Source of the DNA: Apus apus
Lineage: Eukaryota; Chordata; Aves; Apodiformes; Apodidae
Reading direction: 5' to 3'
Assembly (NCBI RefSeq): GCF_020740795.1
Contig: NC_067285.1
Location: 77,600,342-77,664,341, forward strand
Length of the DNA stretch: 64,000 bases
Notes under the pieces: generated by a model
Told to the model about the DNA's origin: nothing
What the model saw: the letters and a program-made list of their open reading frames with translations, nothing else
Databases searched by the model: none
Translations under genes and position numbers: made by a program
Part shown: in pieces, positions 45,942 through 59,984 of the stretch
How positions within the stretch are numbered: position 1 is the first letter of the stretch
Layout of the letters: the number at the start of each line of letters is the position of its first letter

Positions 45942-46450
45942 CCAGCATATAGTGTCCATTTCTGGGCCCTCCAACACAAGGACGTGGACCTCCTGGAGTT
46001 AGTGTGGAGGAGGGCCATGAAGATGATAAGAAGGCCTGAACACCTCTCCTATGAAGACAGGCTGAGAGAGTTGGGGCTGTTCAGCCTGGAGAAGAGAAGG
46101 CTCTGGGGTGACCTTATAGTGACCTTCCAGAACCTGAAGGGTGCCTACAGGAAAGCTGGGGAGGGGTTTTTCACCAGAGAGGGTACTGACAGGATAAGGG
46201 GTAATGGCTTTAAACTGGAAGAAGGGAAATTTAGGTTAGACATTAGGAAGAAATTCTTTAGTGTAAGGGTGGTGAGACAAAGGAAGAGGTTGCCCAGGGA
46301 AGTTGTGGATGTCCCCTCCCTGGAATTGTTGAAGGCCAGGTTGGATGGGGCTTTGAGCAACATGGTCTAGTGGGAGATGTCCCTGCCCATAGCAGGGAGT
46401 TTGGAACTAGATGATCCTTAAGTCATCCACATCATTCTATGATTCTATGA
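45942..46450 (+). mobile_element. CR1 LINE 3' end
   Basis: A 5'-truncated CR1 retrotransposon ending in two ATTCTATG octamers (46434-46441, 46442-46449). The frame 45984-46370 is still open and reads like the C-terminus of CR1 ORF2 (RLRELGLFSLEKRRLWGDLI, then LDIRKKFF and LPREVVDVPSLE). It lacks the endonuclease and reverse-transcriptase domains, so it cannot move itself. The open frame suggests a fairly young insertion. It is the best single marker that this is sauropsid, probably bird, DNA. Confidence 0.93.
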
Positions 46451-48959
46451 TAGGCACCTGCGGATACAAAACATGCCTTAGATCTTCCTTATGGTCACTA
46501 CGAAATCATAATTTAATTACACTTTGCTATTTAACTTTCCATATACTAGAGAAATAAAAACATAATTCATTGCTCATCTTCGTATTCTTAGGCAGGATAA
46601 ATAAACATCAAATTCACATCCCTCAGTTAGCAAGTGTATCTTCTAGCTGGGCAAAGCTTCTCCTTGTGTTTCTAACAAGCAGTCTGAGGGCACAAAATTG
46701 CCATAATTATTTGCAAATAGGGCTGTGGATTTTAATTCTTCATTGGGTTTTGTTCCGAGAGAAGTACAGAGATTGCACTCCAACAGAGTGTTCTCTCACA
46801 GAAAAAAAACAACAACTGATAGTTGTGCAAGGAGCAGTGGCTTCCCTTCACATCTAAGAATTTCTTGTCAGATTGCAAGAAGTCTAGGAAAGATGAGTAA
46901 TTTCTGTCTTTATTGCCAATTTTATAGGAAATATATGGCAGTCCAAGGTGATTATTTGATATCAGAAGAGAAGCAGCATAGAAAGGGAAAGGTTTTGTGG
47001 TTGAAAGTGATAAAAGTAGATGAAGAAATTAACTTATGAGACATGGTAAAACATGTTCTTAAAGGGTTTTGTGGGAGTCAGTTGAATACATCTGATGGGA
47101 TGAGCTCCTTGGGCTCTTGCAGCGTTTCCATGGATTCATACCTCACTGTCACTGGTAGAAAGACTGAAGGATACGAATCAACACTTTGTTGAGCGATGGA
47201 CTCCAAAGCACTAGGTGGATGAACATGTGGTTTTCTTATCCTCAACAGAAACATATGCAGTTGAAAAGCTGCAGATTTGGAATATGTTCATAGATAATTT
47301 CTTGCAAGTAGATTTGTTCTGCAAAGTTGTGTTTTCCTGAGTTTATATAATCAGATCTGAACAATATTGATATTTCCCTGTTCCATAATTAGAGTTGATA
47401 TAGTTGATACTGCAACAAGATGAAGACATTTCTTTCATAATCAAAAGCCCCCTGTTGTAGATAGAGAATTGATAGGACTTCTGATGAATACCAAGAACTT
47501 GACTTCTTCTTAGCCCTCTTAAGCAATAAGAGCTCTTGTCCATTAGCTGGTGAGAAGCTGTAGGCAACAGATAAATTTTTCCTAATGGCGCGGTTTAAGA
47601 AGAAAACTGCAGAGGATTTGGAAACAACTTTGAAGTTTTGTATGGAGATTTATGTTATGCAGTTTCCTTTGCTTTAAGAGCTAAGGGGATGGACATGCAG
47701 AACAGGTTGTGAGAGAGACAGCATCAGATGAACAGATACTGTAACAGAAGAGAAAGTTACCTTTGGAACTGGGCAGAATGTGATGATTTAGAATTTAAAG
47801 GAAGAGAGCTAAAGATGTAGAAGAGAGAAATTATGATTTTTTGGTGAAAACCCAAATTATAATGAAAAACTAACTTAGAAAAGCAGAGAAAAATAGATTT
47901 ATTGAATAGGAGTGGGATTACAGACTTAGAAAATAGAGTCTAAGAAAGAAACTGAGTAAAAAAAAATGGTCTGGGAAATAAGAACAGAGACACAAGAGCA
48001 AAGAAAGGAGAGCACACTGAAGAAAGTAGAGGTAAAAGTACTAAAGGGAAAGGATGAAAAAAAAAAATCTGGAACATGACAGGAGGAGAACATAGTATAA
48101 AAACTGGAAGAACTAGGGGGAGTGACTGAAGACCTGAAAGGTAAGGCTTGAAGAGTTCTTGCCCCAGGAGGTGCCTAGAATGAATGTACAGGGCAAGTCT
48201 GCTCATGCCTGTATGTGCCACAGAGTGCTGAGACAACATAATTGCTCATGCTCCAGCTGAGTGATAGAAAACTTTGCAGAATTTCCTCTTCAAAGTCTGA
48301 CCGGTCATCCCTGTAAGCTAAGTCAGTCCTATGGCTGCTCTAATGAGGTCACTTACAACCCTCTGTGGACAAGAAAGACCATTCACAACTTGAGAACCAC
48401 ACATGCACAGTCTAGCTTCTGGTTTTTGATGGTGCCTTGAAACAGGTTTCAGTGAAGAAATCACAAAGTCACCACTGCTGCTCCTGCTGTGGTCCCCTTT
48501 TGCCATGCCAGTAGTGCAACTGCCTGATCCTTGGGTGAGCTAGCATCATGGCTACTGGTGCTGGCTCAGAGGGGTCCCAGATCCATTTTAAAAAGTGTTC
48601 ATGTAAGATGCCTTCCTACTGAAGATCTTAGTGAAATATTTGTCATATTTTCTGGAGTATTTTGCTCAAGAATCAAAATAAATCTAAATTAAACTAAAAT
48701 ATGAAGACAGGCTAGTAATGGTCCTGTCCTTTCTCTGACACTTTCATGTAGTTGTAACAGTGTCTAAAAGCATCTGACATTTCTTGTGCCCTTCTCATGT
48801 TGGTGTACAATAGCATCCCTTCCCTTATACCCCTTTGCAATCTCTCATATAAACTAGATCAATATGGCATAGCTGAGAAGGGAAATGTGAGTGTGTGAGG
48901 ACCTTCAGGCTAGTAACAGAGCACCATATCAGCTGTTCCCAACCAACCTCCTACCTGCC

Positions 48960-49200
48960 CCGCACAGTCTTTGCTGACTTCCAGGTGGCCAAGAAGGCCA
49001 ATGCTATCCTGGCTTGTACTAGAAATATTGTTGCAAGCAGGTCTAGGGAAGTGATCCTCCCCTTGTACACGGCACTGATGAGGTCCCACCTTAAGGACTG
49101 TGTTCAGTTTTGGGCACCTTAATACTAGAAAGACATCGAGGTGCTGAAGGGGGTGCAGAGAAGAGCAACTAGGCTGGTGAAAGGCCTAGAGAGTGTTCAA
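48960..49200 (+). mobile_element. CR1 LINE internal fragment
   Basis: In one frame the fragment encodes [20 protein letters not shown], then [24 protein letters not shown], then after two in-frame stops VQRRATRLVKGLES. This is the ORF2 segment just before that in the 45942 copy. The normal 3' tail is missing, so the copy has been cut down by deletion as well as 5' truncation. The stop codons show it is older. Confidence 0.88.
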
Positions 49201-52200
49201 TGGTCTCTGGACACTGCACGTAAAAACACCAGCTGTAACTCTAGAATAGGCAGTCTGGCTGGCAAGTCCAGTCCTTCACCTGGGAGGATAATTTCTGTCA
49301 CCATGAGAAAGCTGGTCTGTGGAAGAGACAGCTTTTCTGGGGTCTGTTAAGGAGTGTGGGGTAACATCCCATAGTTACTAAGAGCCACCAGAAAGGTGGT
49401 CCCACCAGCTCCAACATGTGAAGTTTCCTTCCTCTTTTTCACCTTCAGATCTAACTCCCTAATATGTGTACTTTTTAGAGATGAAAACAGTATTTAAAAA
49501 TATCCTAGCCACCAAACACTTTAATTCATACAGGAGACACAATGAGAAAGATGCCAAGCCACTGACTGTATCCCATCATTCAGTACTGCAGGTGGTGCTG
49601 AGGGCTGTGTGCCCCCGTGAAGAAGAGAGCATGCTGGAAAGCAGAACATTCCTGAAAACATCCCTGTCACTCTGTCTATGCTGTCAGGCTTGACTAAAAA
49701 TTCCTGTGTCACCTGTTGCATCCATGATGGGACAACAAAATTAGCAGCTTGGTATGCTCCAGTTCTGCTCCAGAGGTTCTCTGTCATTGTGGGCAAGGTG
49801 TGCCATATTGGGCAAGGCAAAATACAGGTGCCTGAATCCTCAAGCCAGGTATTCCACCTCTTTATTAGTCTGGAAATCATTCTTAGTTTATAAGTATCCA
49901 GATCTCTGGACAAGAATTGCAAATGTTGGTTTGAATGTAATGGGTGCCAATCTCTCCATTGGCTTAATAAAAGAATGTATTTTTCAGAAACGTCACCTAG
50001 GCTAGGAAGGAAACAGGCTCCTTCATTACCTGAGGTGGGGTTTGGACCATGCAGATGGAGGTAGAGGGTCACTCATCTCTATGTGAGGAGAAGTGCAGGT
50101 GCCAACATTCAAGAGAAGACTGTGAACTTCAGGGACACCTTCATAAACTTAGACTTCATAGACTTAAGACTACCAAACAGCTGCATTTCCTGAACACAAT
50201 CTCTTTTTCAGCTCAGAATCATTGTTTGGGCAGCTGTTGAAAAATGTACACATTTGTTAGGATTTCAAGCTGTTTGGAGCTGTGCAGGTCAGATGCTCTA
50301 TCCAGGCTGTTCTACAAGCAGGTTGTATGAAGCCTGGTGATAACCACAAGACTGCATGAACCCTCATAGTCAGGCCAACACTTATAGAGAGCATCATATT
50401 TATTGTGCACATGTGACAAAGTCACCGCATGCCTGCACAGCCAGACTCACACTTCTGGGGATTGTCTAACGGACCTACTGCCCATGTGCTGCCCAGTCAC
50501 TGGGAACATGCACAGTAAAGGCTCTGTAAGTCAGATTTACTGTGAATAGGCAGAGCAATGAAATGTTGCATGTGCAGCAGGACGTGTTGCTTCCTGAAGT
50601 GTGGGGTGGAGTGCACATACGCTGCACAGATTTCCCAGGCTGAAATACTGGAGTTCTATACTGGCCAAACACTTAAGTCTTGAAGAGAAGCAATATTTTA
50701 ATATGTGTTTGGCATGAGGGCCACAAGGAATTTGCTGCTTGGCCCGGTGATTCTGCTGACTTGATTGCAAGGTGCCTCATATGCACTGAGAAAAAGCTGC
50801 TTAGTGCCTTGACTCATGATGTCAGGTTCCACTATCAGGCAGATGTTGCAACTCTAGGTGTTGCAGAGCTTGTGTTGCTTTATGGCATTAGTCCACCTAT
50901 GCCTTCATTTCCCTTCCAAAATTTTCACCAATAGGAATATATGAATTAATGATAACAAGGACCCCCAATAAAGATGCTATTAACATAAACAAAGATTATG
51001 AGTAATTCAGACTTTATATTGAGTAGGCACTACGTAAATTATTTTTATTCCGGGAACAGCAACAACCCCTGAAAAGCTAAGAACACCTTTATGGTAATCC
51101 TCTGTCCCTTGTAAGAGGGCATTTGGTTACAATTAAAGATGAAGTCTCAAACTACTTATTCGTACCTCCCTGAACTTTAGACAAAAAGAGATCCTGATGT
51201 GAACCACCTCAGGGTATTGGCTTTGCAAAAGCAAAACAAAATTCATTGAATTTTTTAAACCCAAACCACCCCGAGTTTTGATCACTTTTTGTTTCAATGC
51301 AATTCACTATTTTTAATTTATTCTTTTTGTCCCAATGCAAGAAAAACATGAGCAGACGTGAATTTAGGTTGATTTTGTGAGGTTGAGCTGAGGTCAGAGA
51401 AAAATTGATAGCAACTTTTGAGATGAAAAAAAAAAATCATCAAAGCTAAAGGAAGCTTCTCAAAGTGGGATTTAATAGCAGCTATCATGTTGCCTTCAAT
51501 GGCTTGACCATTTCTTCTGCAGCTGTTTTATTTTAAAAGATTTCACCCCCATCCCACATGTATAGGCCTATACGCTGACCTAAGTACACACATCCAAGTA
51601 CTTTGGTCACTCATGATAACTATAAACCCTTCAGTGAACTACCAGAAAGGTAGTTCAAATGGAAATGGTGAAATTCAATATAGCGTTTAACTAAGTCACT
51701 GTCTAAGGTTAAGCCCAAGGAACACTCAGTAACACTGGGAGGAAAGGCAAATATATTAATTGGTTCGTGGACACTAGATATATGTGGCTTTCCTGAAACC
51801 TGTCAAATAAGCACAGTGGTACTTCACTTTGAGTGAAGCAAATGAATCTATTCAAATACATACTTTAATTTATTTCTACATGTAAGCGTGTGTGTGTATA
51901 AAAATCCCTAGATACAGATTTAGGTGCAAAAGAAAAATTAAAAGGCAAGAGGGTTTTTTGTTGTTTTAGCTGGGAGTTCTCTTGCCTTTCTGCATGTCTA
52001 ATCATAGACAGAGTGAAATTCTCAGAAGAACCTAAGTGTGCCAGGCACCACGACCCTTTAACTCCCAGGTTCTGGCTTACTATGGGCTTTTTAAAAACTC
52101 TACTTTTATGTGTTATGCAAACCACAGCTGAGGGCCTTATCCCTATCTCACATGAGGATATCACCCTTTATCATAATAAACATAGCTTAAATAAGAAATA

Positions 52201-55188
52201 AGGAAATAATCAAAATTATGATAAAATGATGGAAAGCCTGTGTGTCTCTGCAGGCACATGTGTGCAAGTATACAACAATGGGTCTATATACATGTTAATT
52301 ATGATAAGTTTCTATTTATAACTTTTTTTTTTAAAGTGAGCTTCCTGAAAAGATGCTTAAGCAGCATTTCTTAATGTCAGTGGAGGCTGAGTAAAATTTA
52401 AAATCCACATTTGATTAGCTAAAGAAATATTTCTATTGACTCATTTCCCCCTCATTAATATGAAAAACACCAATGGTTTTGACAGAGTCTTGTACATGGA
52501 AATAGTATGACAAAATGTCAACCATAAAGCTGAGGCTAAAAGAACTGAGAAATATCCACCTCAGTACAGATTGACAGATCCAAATAGTTTTACTTTATCT
52601 GAGACTTTTTCATCATGCAGTTTCTCCTTTTACAGCCAAATATTTATCAGTAGCAACAATAAAAAATGAATTGCTGATTGGTCTTCTCTCATCTCTTGCT
52701 TATTCTCCACTGTAAAATCAAACACCATTCCTACAAAGCCAGCCTATAGTTTATAGTTCAAAACTGGAAACTTCAGTGTCCTGCCATAGGTGTGAAAAGT
52801 AAACAAATTGCAAAGTGATGGGTTATAGTCAATCAAGAGTCAGACAGAGAGATACTCGCAAGGATCTTTTTCAGAGCTTCATAGTCTCTTCCTGTACATA
52901 CAAGTGAGCTGCTGTCATGGGATGGCCAACCTGTGAAACATCTGAGCTATCTGTCTCTCAGTTTCAGATGTAAGTGAGCGATTCATACTCTTAATTTCAA
53001 AATTATCTGCAAAACCTTGAAATTTCTTCATGATCTCTGTAAATCTGAAATGCCATTGATTGCTACCATCTGCAGCCATCTGCAATCACTGAATAATCAA
53101 GGCCAAAGAAACTTCTGGAGATCTCTTGCCCAAGCTGTCTCAAAGCAGAGCAAAATATGGGGGCAGAAAAGGATGTTCAGGGCTTTGTCCAGTTGAGAAC
53201 TGAAAACTCTTGAGAAACAAGGCTGCACAGCCTCCTTGCACCACATGTCCTAATGCTTAACTATCTTCCTATGATCTCTTTTTCCGTGATAACCAGAACA
53301 TCCCAAATTTCAATTTAAGAAATTGTCTTGGTAGCCTTCCACTGAACTCGATGACGTTTATCAACTCTACTCCCTGTATGTGTGCGGTTTTCTGCCATTC
53401 ATTTCTGAAAGATCATGAGTAAGGTTTACTGGATAAACTTGGATACGCTGATCAGGCTAACTTTTTTCCTATGTTTTTCACCCTCCTTGTGCTTTTTCCA
53501 GTTACGCAGCTGCTGATTCAACCAGCTTGTTGTCACGCAGAACCTCTTAGCATAGCAACTTGGAGGGTACCAGATAACTTTAGTATCATTCAGCTTGTCA
53601 AACAAAGATTGAGGTTGAGGCAAACAAAGGTGTTAGTTTCCATCAGACCAGCTCTTCAATCCTTACAACGTAAGAAAATGAGTAACTCACAAATTGTTGG
53701 GAGTGTTGTATGTATGTTAACATTTTGTCTAGCCTTACTACTACGACAAAGGTAATTTATTCTAGCAGAACATTTCCTTCACTGTGAAAGAAAGCACTGA
53801 ATAATTCCCAGCTCAACGTGCTGGCTATTATCCTAAGAACAATTAGATGTGATAGAAGTGACCACTGAGTCTTCACTCAGAGAAGACACTGAGGTCTAGT
53901 TAGTGTCCCACACTCTGTAAGGATACTCTAATTTTACACAATAGATATACTCCCTAAACTAAGCTGTCACCTGAGACAATATATATCAGAATTTGCACAT
54001 TTTACCCTATTAAAAGAATTACTGGAAGAGATGATAACTTACTATTCACACTGTATTTTTTATCAATTCCAACAGGAAAAATGATGAATGATCCTAAGAA
54101 AACATCAGCTTAATGATGTTTAATTGGAAGTAACTGAATAACTTCAGAAGCTATTTTGAAAAAACTCAGACCAAAATATTCTAATTCATAAAATAGTACG
54201 CAATTGTTTTCTGTGTGACATGTAGTCTTCTAAAGTGTATGGAAGAGCTTGTTAATTTTTATTGTAAGGCACTGAACGTGTGGAAATCACATTCAGTAAA
54301 ATCTTCCAACCTATAATTTAGCACCTAACATTTGATTTGTCTTTCTTTTTGAATTCTTTGGCAGTAACGAAGTGCATTAATGTCAGAAAACCTCCGGCAG
54401 TAATGCCACCAGCACTTCACCTCTGTGTGAAATTCCGTCCCTTCAGAATTCTGTAGTAATAAGTCTACTGGTGCTTCATCTTCACTCAGTAGTTTACTTG
54501 TAACCTTCTTAACTGGATTTCTATAAAGTGAAGGATTCAAGTCTGCTTAATACTTCATTATTTTAAAATTACCTTGTTGTATATTAGTTCCCTTGCTCAC
54601 ATTTTTGTTATTGTCTGTAAAGAGATTTACGAGTCAAAATGTTTTTAGAATAATACATATAAATACTGGAGGGACCTAATTTGTCATTAAAAGTCTGACT
54701 AATAAAATCTGAGATTCGGATGCACAAGAAATACATAATTATTAATAGCAGAGATATTATGAAGTTATGATATTTCCTTTGATATCTGTTTTTGAAATAA
54801 TAAAACATAAAAGATGTCTCACACTAGTTTATAGTCTTTTTTTACAACCACAATGATAGCCACTAGTATTATCCCTTAAGTGCTTTCAGCTATTTGCAGG
54901 GCTTTTATGAAGTTTTAAAAATAGTATCTTGTGGTTGTTCACAAGCGAGCACCAAACTGAATGTACGATAGCTATCTGTGTTACTAAAGATAAAACTGCG
55001 AAGTTATTAGGCTAGGTTTATCTAAACAGCCCAAGGAAGATGACATAGATTTAAAGTTACAGCCCAAGATCAAAGAACACAATAAACGATGCAGGAAACA
55101 ACAATTAAAAAAGGAAAATTTATGTGAAGCAGAAACTAATTTGTTAATATGAAGGCTGGTTGAAGAGACAAAATTTGTAATAGGATTT

Positions 55189-55219
55189 AAAAAAAAAAAA
55201 TTTTTTTTTTTTTTTTTTT
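55189..55219. repeat. A12-T19 junction tract
   Basis: Twelve A directly followed by nineteen T, a perfect self-complementary centre. It may mark two abutting retroposon tails or a template-switch event. No element is recognisable on either side. Confidence 0.85.
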
Positions 55220-55918
55220 CTGTAAAGGATGTCCTAGATTTGTGATTTTGTAGAAGTAGGATTCTGTGTGTCCAAAACAAAAGAAGGCAAATTGTCATAG
55301 CTTTTCACCTCAGTTTCATAGGCACTGTGAATCTGCCCCAACAGCCACTGATAACCAGAGGGTGACACGCACCAGGCCTTTTGAATGGGGCCCCCTGGAA
55401 ATTTAAGACAGTTTTTCCTTTGCTTTGCTAAAAGTCAGGGATCTGCCCTAATTTTCTGCTGTCCTGGCTACTGGTTCCTCGGGAGGGGACCATGCAAGCA
55501 AGATGGAGGGCAATTTGTAAGCTTGGTAGTGCCAGAATGACCAGCATCTTCTGCTAGAAAAAACAGCAGCATCCAGGGAGGAAGAAATGGCATTTCCATT
55601 TTTATGCTGATTTATGGTATATTAAAGGATTAGTCTACACGTGGGCAAGCTGTCCTACCATTCCCTCACTGAAAGAGAAATCAACACCACTTAGACTGTA
55701 GTGGGGAATTCTTTCCTTCAAAATATTTTAAGGTCCTGAAGAACCTGTACTGCCTTTGTTAGGTGGCCTGATGAAAAAACTCTTCTTCAGCTTTTAGAAA
55801 TGTAATGCATTTGTAGCTATACAGATTTCCCATTTTTGTCATATATAGATATATTCCAGGTACATGTTGACAGCTGAGTACACAAAGACATACGCAAATG
55901 CATATGTTCACTTAATGG

Positions 55919-56170
55919 AATAATAGAATGGTTTGGTTTGGAAGGGACCTTAAAGATCATCTAGTTCCAACCCCCCTGCTATGTACAGGGACACCTCCCA
56001 CTACACCATGTTGCTCAAAGTCCCATCCAATCTGGACTTGAACACTTCCAGGGATGGGGCACCCATAGATTCCCTGGGCAACGTGTTCCAGTGTCTCACC
56101 ACCCTCACAGTGAAGACTTTCTTTCTAATGTCTAGCCTAAATCTACCCTCTTCCAGTTCCAAGTCACTTC
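55919..56170 (-). mobile_element. CR1 LINE 3' end, inverted
   Basis: The plus strand reads AGAATGGTTTGGTTTGGAAG, then GGACCTTAAAGATCATCTAG and GGGCACCCATAGATTCCCTG. This is the usual reverse complement of a CR1 3' end, through the segment encoding LDIRKxFFTVRVV. The terminal octamers at the left edge are degenerate. The element is 5'-truncated near 56170. Confidence 0.9.
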
Positions 56171-56254
56171 TACTAGGCTATTTCTGAGCTTGACTGCTCT
56201 CTTTTCTACTTCACCTCTTGTGCATCCAACAGTGAAGATCATACCAACATACTG

Positions 56255-56282
56255 GTTGTTGGTATGCCAGCATACCAACAAC
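56255..56282. repeat. Perfect 13-bp inverted repeat (2-nt centre)
   Basis: GTTGTTGGTATGC, then CA, then GCATACCAACAAC, an exact hairpin. A third copy of CATACCAACA lies just before at 56240-56249. It is about 85 bp from the end of the inverted CR1 fragment. No known element or binding site explains it. Confidence 0.95.
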
Positions 56283-59200
56283 GAGAAACATTGGTTATTC
56301 TCTTTTACTGAGCTTTAACCACTGTCTGAATTATCCTGGTTTGTTGTAGACACTGCTGGGGTCCTTAACGTCCTCACAGGATTTTCTTCTTGGTCTGTTT
56401 TCCAGCATTAATCTTAGCTCAGGATTTGCTAATCCATTGCTCAGTCTGTCCCCACTTTTGTGGCTGCCATTATGCTGTCATTAGACCTGGGTCAGTTCCT
56501 TTTCCTCTTCCCCAACAAAAGACATTTTTCCAGTTCTCTACAGTTGGAACAGTTTTGGGATATTACCTGCTTTTCTTAATACATCTGTGCAGTACAATGC
56601 AAATTTAATACTGGTTGTAGTAAATGTACGACCAGCAAGAGTATATGTTTAAATCAGGAACATAGATAGGGCAATGGGCACAGAAAATAAATGAAAAATA
56701 AAGGTTTAACGTAAATGTGGATACAATATATGATTCTATGTGTAAAAAGAAAGATATTGAAGCTTCCAGTTGTTTATCAGAGATGGCAGTGGACTTGCTT
56801 TTTGCAACAATAGTCTCCAAGTTTTTACTGTGACTTATTGGAATTTCACCTGTTTGGAAGTTAACAGTGGGAAATTGCAGCTGCTGTAACTTTCTGCTCT
56901 AGAATGGGTTACATCTGCCCATTAGTTTTATTATTAATCCAAATATTGCTGGGCTTTATTTCTTTTGCATGTATCAGAAGAACTATATAACATTAGGTGC
57001 AATAGAAGTCCCATTCTGCTCACACTTTTTTATTCTTTTGTAGAATGACCTTCTGTCTCAGTCTAATGTAGATATTATTTGCAGTTCATTTCCCCAAAAG
57101 TTTTATATGTAGCTTAAATTTTTATTATAAATACAAAACCTCATTTTGAAATACAAGTATGCAACTCTCCATCCCATAAGATGTATCCCCTCCTTAGACT
57201 TTAACAGTCCATTTAATCTGTTCTTCTTCAAAGTTATTTTGCTTTACACGTTCTGTAGGTAAGCTTTAATTTACATTATTTAAAAGCTGTTTGTAATAGC
57301 TCTAGTTGCCTTAGCACATGGGAATATTATACCACTTCAAGCAGAAAATGGTTTTGTCTTCCTCCAGAGTACAGAAGTTAATAATGCATCCCCATTTTCT
57401 GTTTTAAAATAATGGCTTAATAGAAGTTGATAAAAGGCCTGATAAAACAGATGGCCTTGGATGAGGTCCTAAGTTTGTAAAATCTGAGCTCTGTTTGACT
57501 GTAAAAAGGAGTACAATGTTCAGTAATAAGAAATCCACTGAGAGGGCAGGAGAAACAGAGGTCTTGGAAATTTAATATCTGTAAGAACAGAAGTACTTGT
57601 GTACAGCAAGTTTTTTCTAACTACGGTCACTTCATACATGGCTACAAAGGAAGAGTAAACGACTTATGGCAGGATTGATGACAGTTGCTAAGGGCTACAA
57701 GGGGAATTGGAAGCCTACTTGTGAGCAAATAAACAAAACTACACTCAAGTTATGTTCTCAGTCAAAAATCTCCATACATGTAAATAGGGATGAGTGTTGA
57801 GTGCAGCAAGCAAAACTAAAGCAATTAAAGATTAAGAGGAAGTGATTGTATGTGCAATATGGAAGAGAATACTTTAGGAGTAAAATATTTTAAGAAAAAA
57901 AAAATATCTCTTACATTAAATGTTTGTTTCCAGATAGGCAACAATCTACTCTAAGTTGAGTTCAATGAAATTCTGAGCGATACAAAGCATTTTACAAAAT
58001 CTTTTCTGCAGCTACAGAATATGTACTCAGGCTTCTCATGCAAGCTTCAAAGTTCCATTGCATAAAAGTTACAGTGATGAGGATAGTAACAGCTGGATTT
58101 GTCATCCAATTCTTACTATTAGAGACTTGAAGTACAGTACACCTAAACAAACAAATGTGTAGTGTTTATACAATTAACTTTTACTGAATTTGAGATAGCA
58201 GATTTATTTGTTTGTGTTATACCAAATGTAGCAGAACCACTTTTACCAGGAAATGGAAACAAACTGTGTTGAAATAGATTTTTTTAAGTAAAACAAGACC
58301 TTTTAATACAAATATTATTGCAGGACTGAGGCAACTGCAAGTATTGGGGAAAAATTAGTGGAGTGGTTCAGGACAAAGGTAATGGCTGTAGTTCATAAGA
58401 TATTTTCCTCTAGCACTATCCTAGGGAAAATTAGTAACACCCTCCACACAACTTATTTGGGAATTGTGCTGAACTTGATGGAAATGTATAGGAACCCAAT
58501 TCTCCTAAAGACATTTGGTGCAAGGTATCTTTAAAATATCAGATATTACACCTCTTGCATGTGAAGGAAAGTCGAAGTCAACTACTTGTAATGAGCAATG
58601 AGATACACTCTAAGAGCTATCCACTGTTATGTCCAAACAACTTACGAAGTTTTGCTATATTAAATGACTAATGAGTGTATTTCTTGTTGCTTTGTTAATA
58701 AAGAAATAATTTGTGTCTTCCTTTCAAAAAGTGTTGTCTTTTTTTCCCGCTCCACAGCAAATCTTGAAGAGGTAATTAAAGCATCAGCACCTATTAGATG
58801 GAAAGAATACGTCACTGGAAATCTTGGAAACCTTTCAGCAGTGTGTTTGTTTCAGAATAAATGAAGGCCTCTGAACTAATCCTCAGATGAAAAGAGGTTC
58901 ATATATGTCTTTAATTAGATCATGCTATTGGAGCACAATATTGTGATAAAGAAGATTTAATAAAGCATTTTGTCCTTTTATTACTTTTGTTTCATGCAAC
59001 GTATCTCCTTATCCAAGCAAGATGTTTGACTTCAAAGGAATGCTATCCACCCTCCCTTTGCTCAATAAATAACTCCCAGAAGAGTAAAAACAATATATGT
59101 TTGTAGCTTTGCCGACGCTGCTGAGTGGTGAGAAAATCAGTCATTGTCGTTCTTTTTTGTAGCTGTAGGTCTAAGATGAATCTCTTCCTTAAAGAAATTT

Positions 59201-59917
59201 CTGTATAATTTGGTGTGTGTCATTAACCCCTCACCTTCGGAAGAGAGCACCTTAATAATAAAATGAAATCAAGTGACTTCCCTTGCTGGAGAACATTCAT
59301 TTGAGCAGGGGTTGACCCTGTGCAGAGGGTCTGGTCAAAATTCATACTAATAAAGGGATTGAAAGGTAGCTGCAGAAGCATGTTGGATGGATGGTGGCAT
59401 AATCAGAAATGACCACTAACTTACTTTTATTTCAGTATGAATACGCTGACGAGGCTGTTGACATGACAAAATAGTCGTTCTATTTTCAAATAAACAAAGC
59501 CAAAGTATTTTCAGAAAGAAAGATTAGACTCCAAGGCTGTCAATATTAAACTTAATTTGTTAAGATATCTCAGCTTACACTGAAAAGGCTAAAAAAAGCC
59601 AGAGAAATAGAAAGAGGCTGGTCAGTGTCTGAAGAGGCATATATTTCACCTTTTGTTGCAAGATGTGATCATCTGTCAAGAACAGCATACCTGGCAGAGG
59701 TTTTTATTTTCACAGATTTCCAGAGAAGATTACTTTTTTTTTTTCCAGGTGATGCATTTCAGTAGTTCTTTCTTACAGGCAAAAGTAATTCCTGAATCTT
59801 CATTGAGTCTTTTAGTTGCTTTTAACATGGAGAGTGGTTTATACTTTTCTTCTTTGTAGCTGACTTCTACATATTTGATTAACATGTTCCTCTTCAGCTT
59901 TCTTTTCTCTGCACGAG

Positions 59918-59956
59918 ATATATATATATGTATATATATGTATATATTTTTATATT
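59918..59956. repeat. (TA)n/(TATG) tract
   Basis: TATATATATG repeated units over about 38 bp. Confidence 0.85.
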
Positions 59957-59984
59957 ACACTTCTTGAATGTCTAATGCATTTTG

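Noticed and set aside
45984-46370. 128-codon open frame as a host gene
   Set aside because: It is the C-terminal tail of CR1 ORF2 with the element's 3' octamers just after it, so it is listed as a mobile element.
49521-50072. 183-codon minus-strand open frame in the desert
   Set aside because: Starts at GTG, no recognised family, no splice or promoter context, and it lies near a broken CR1. It is long for AT-rich DNA, but support is too thin.
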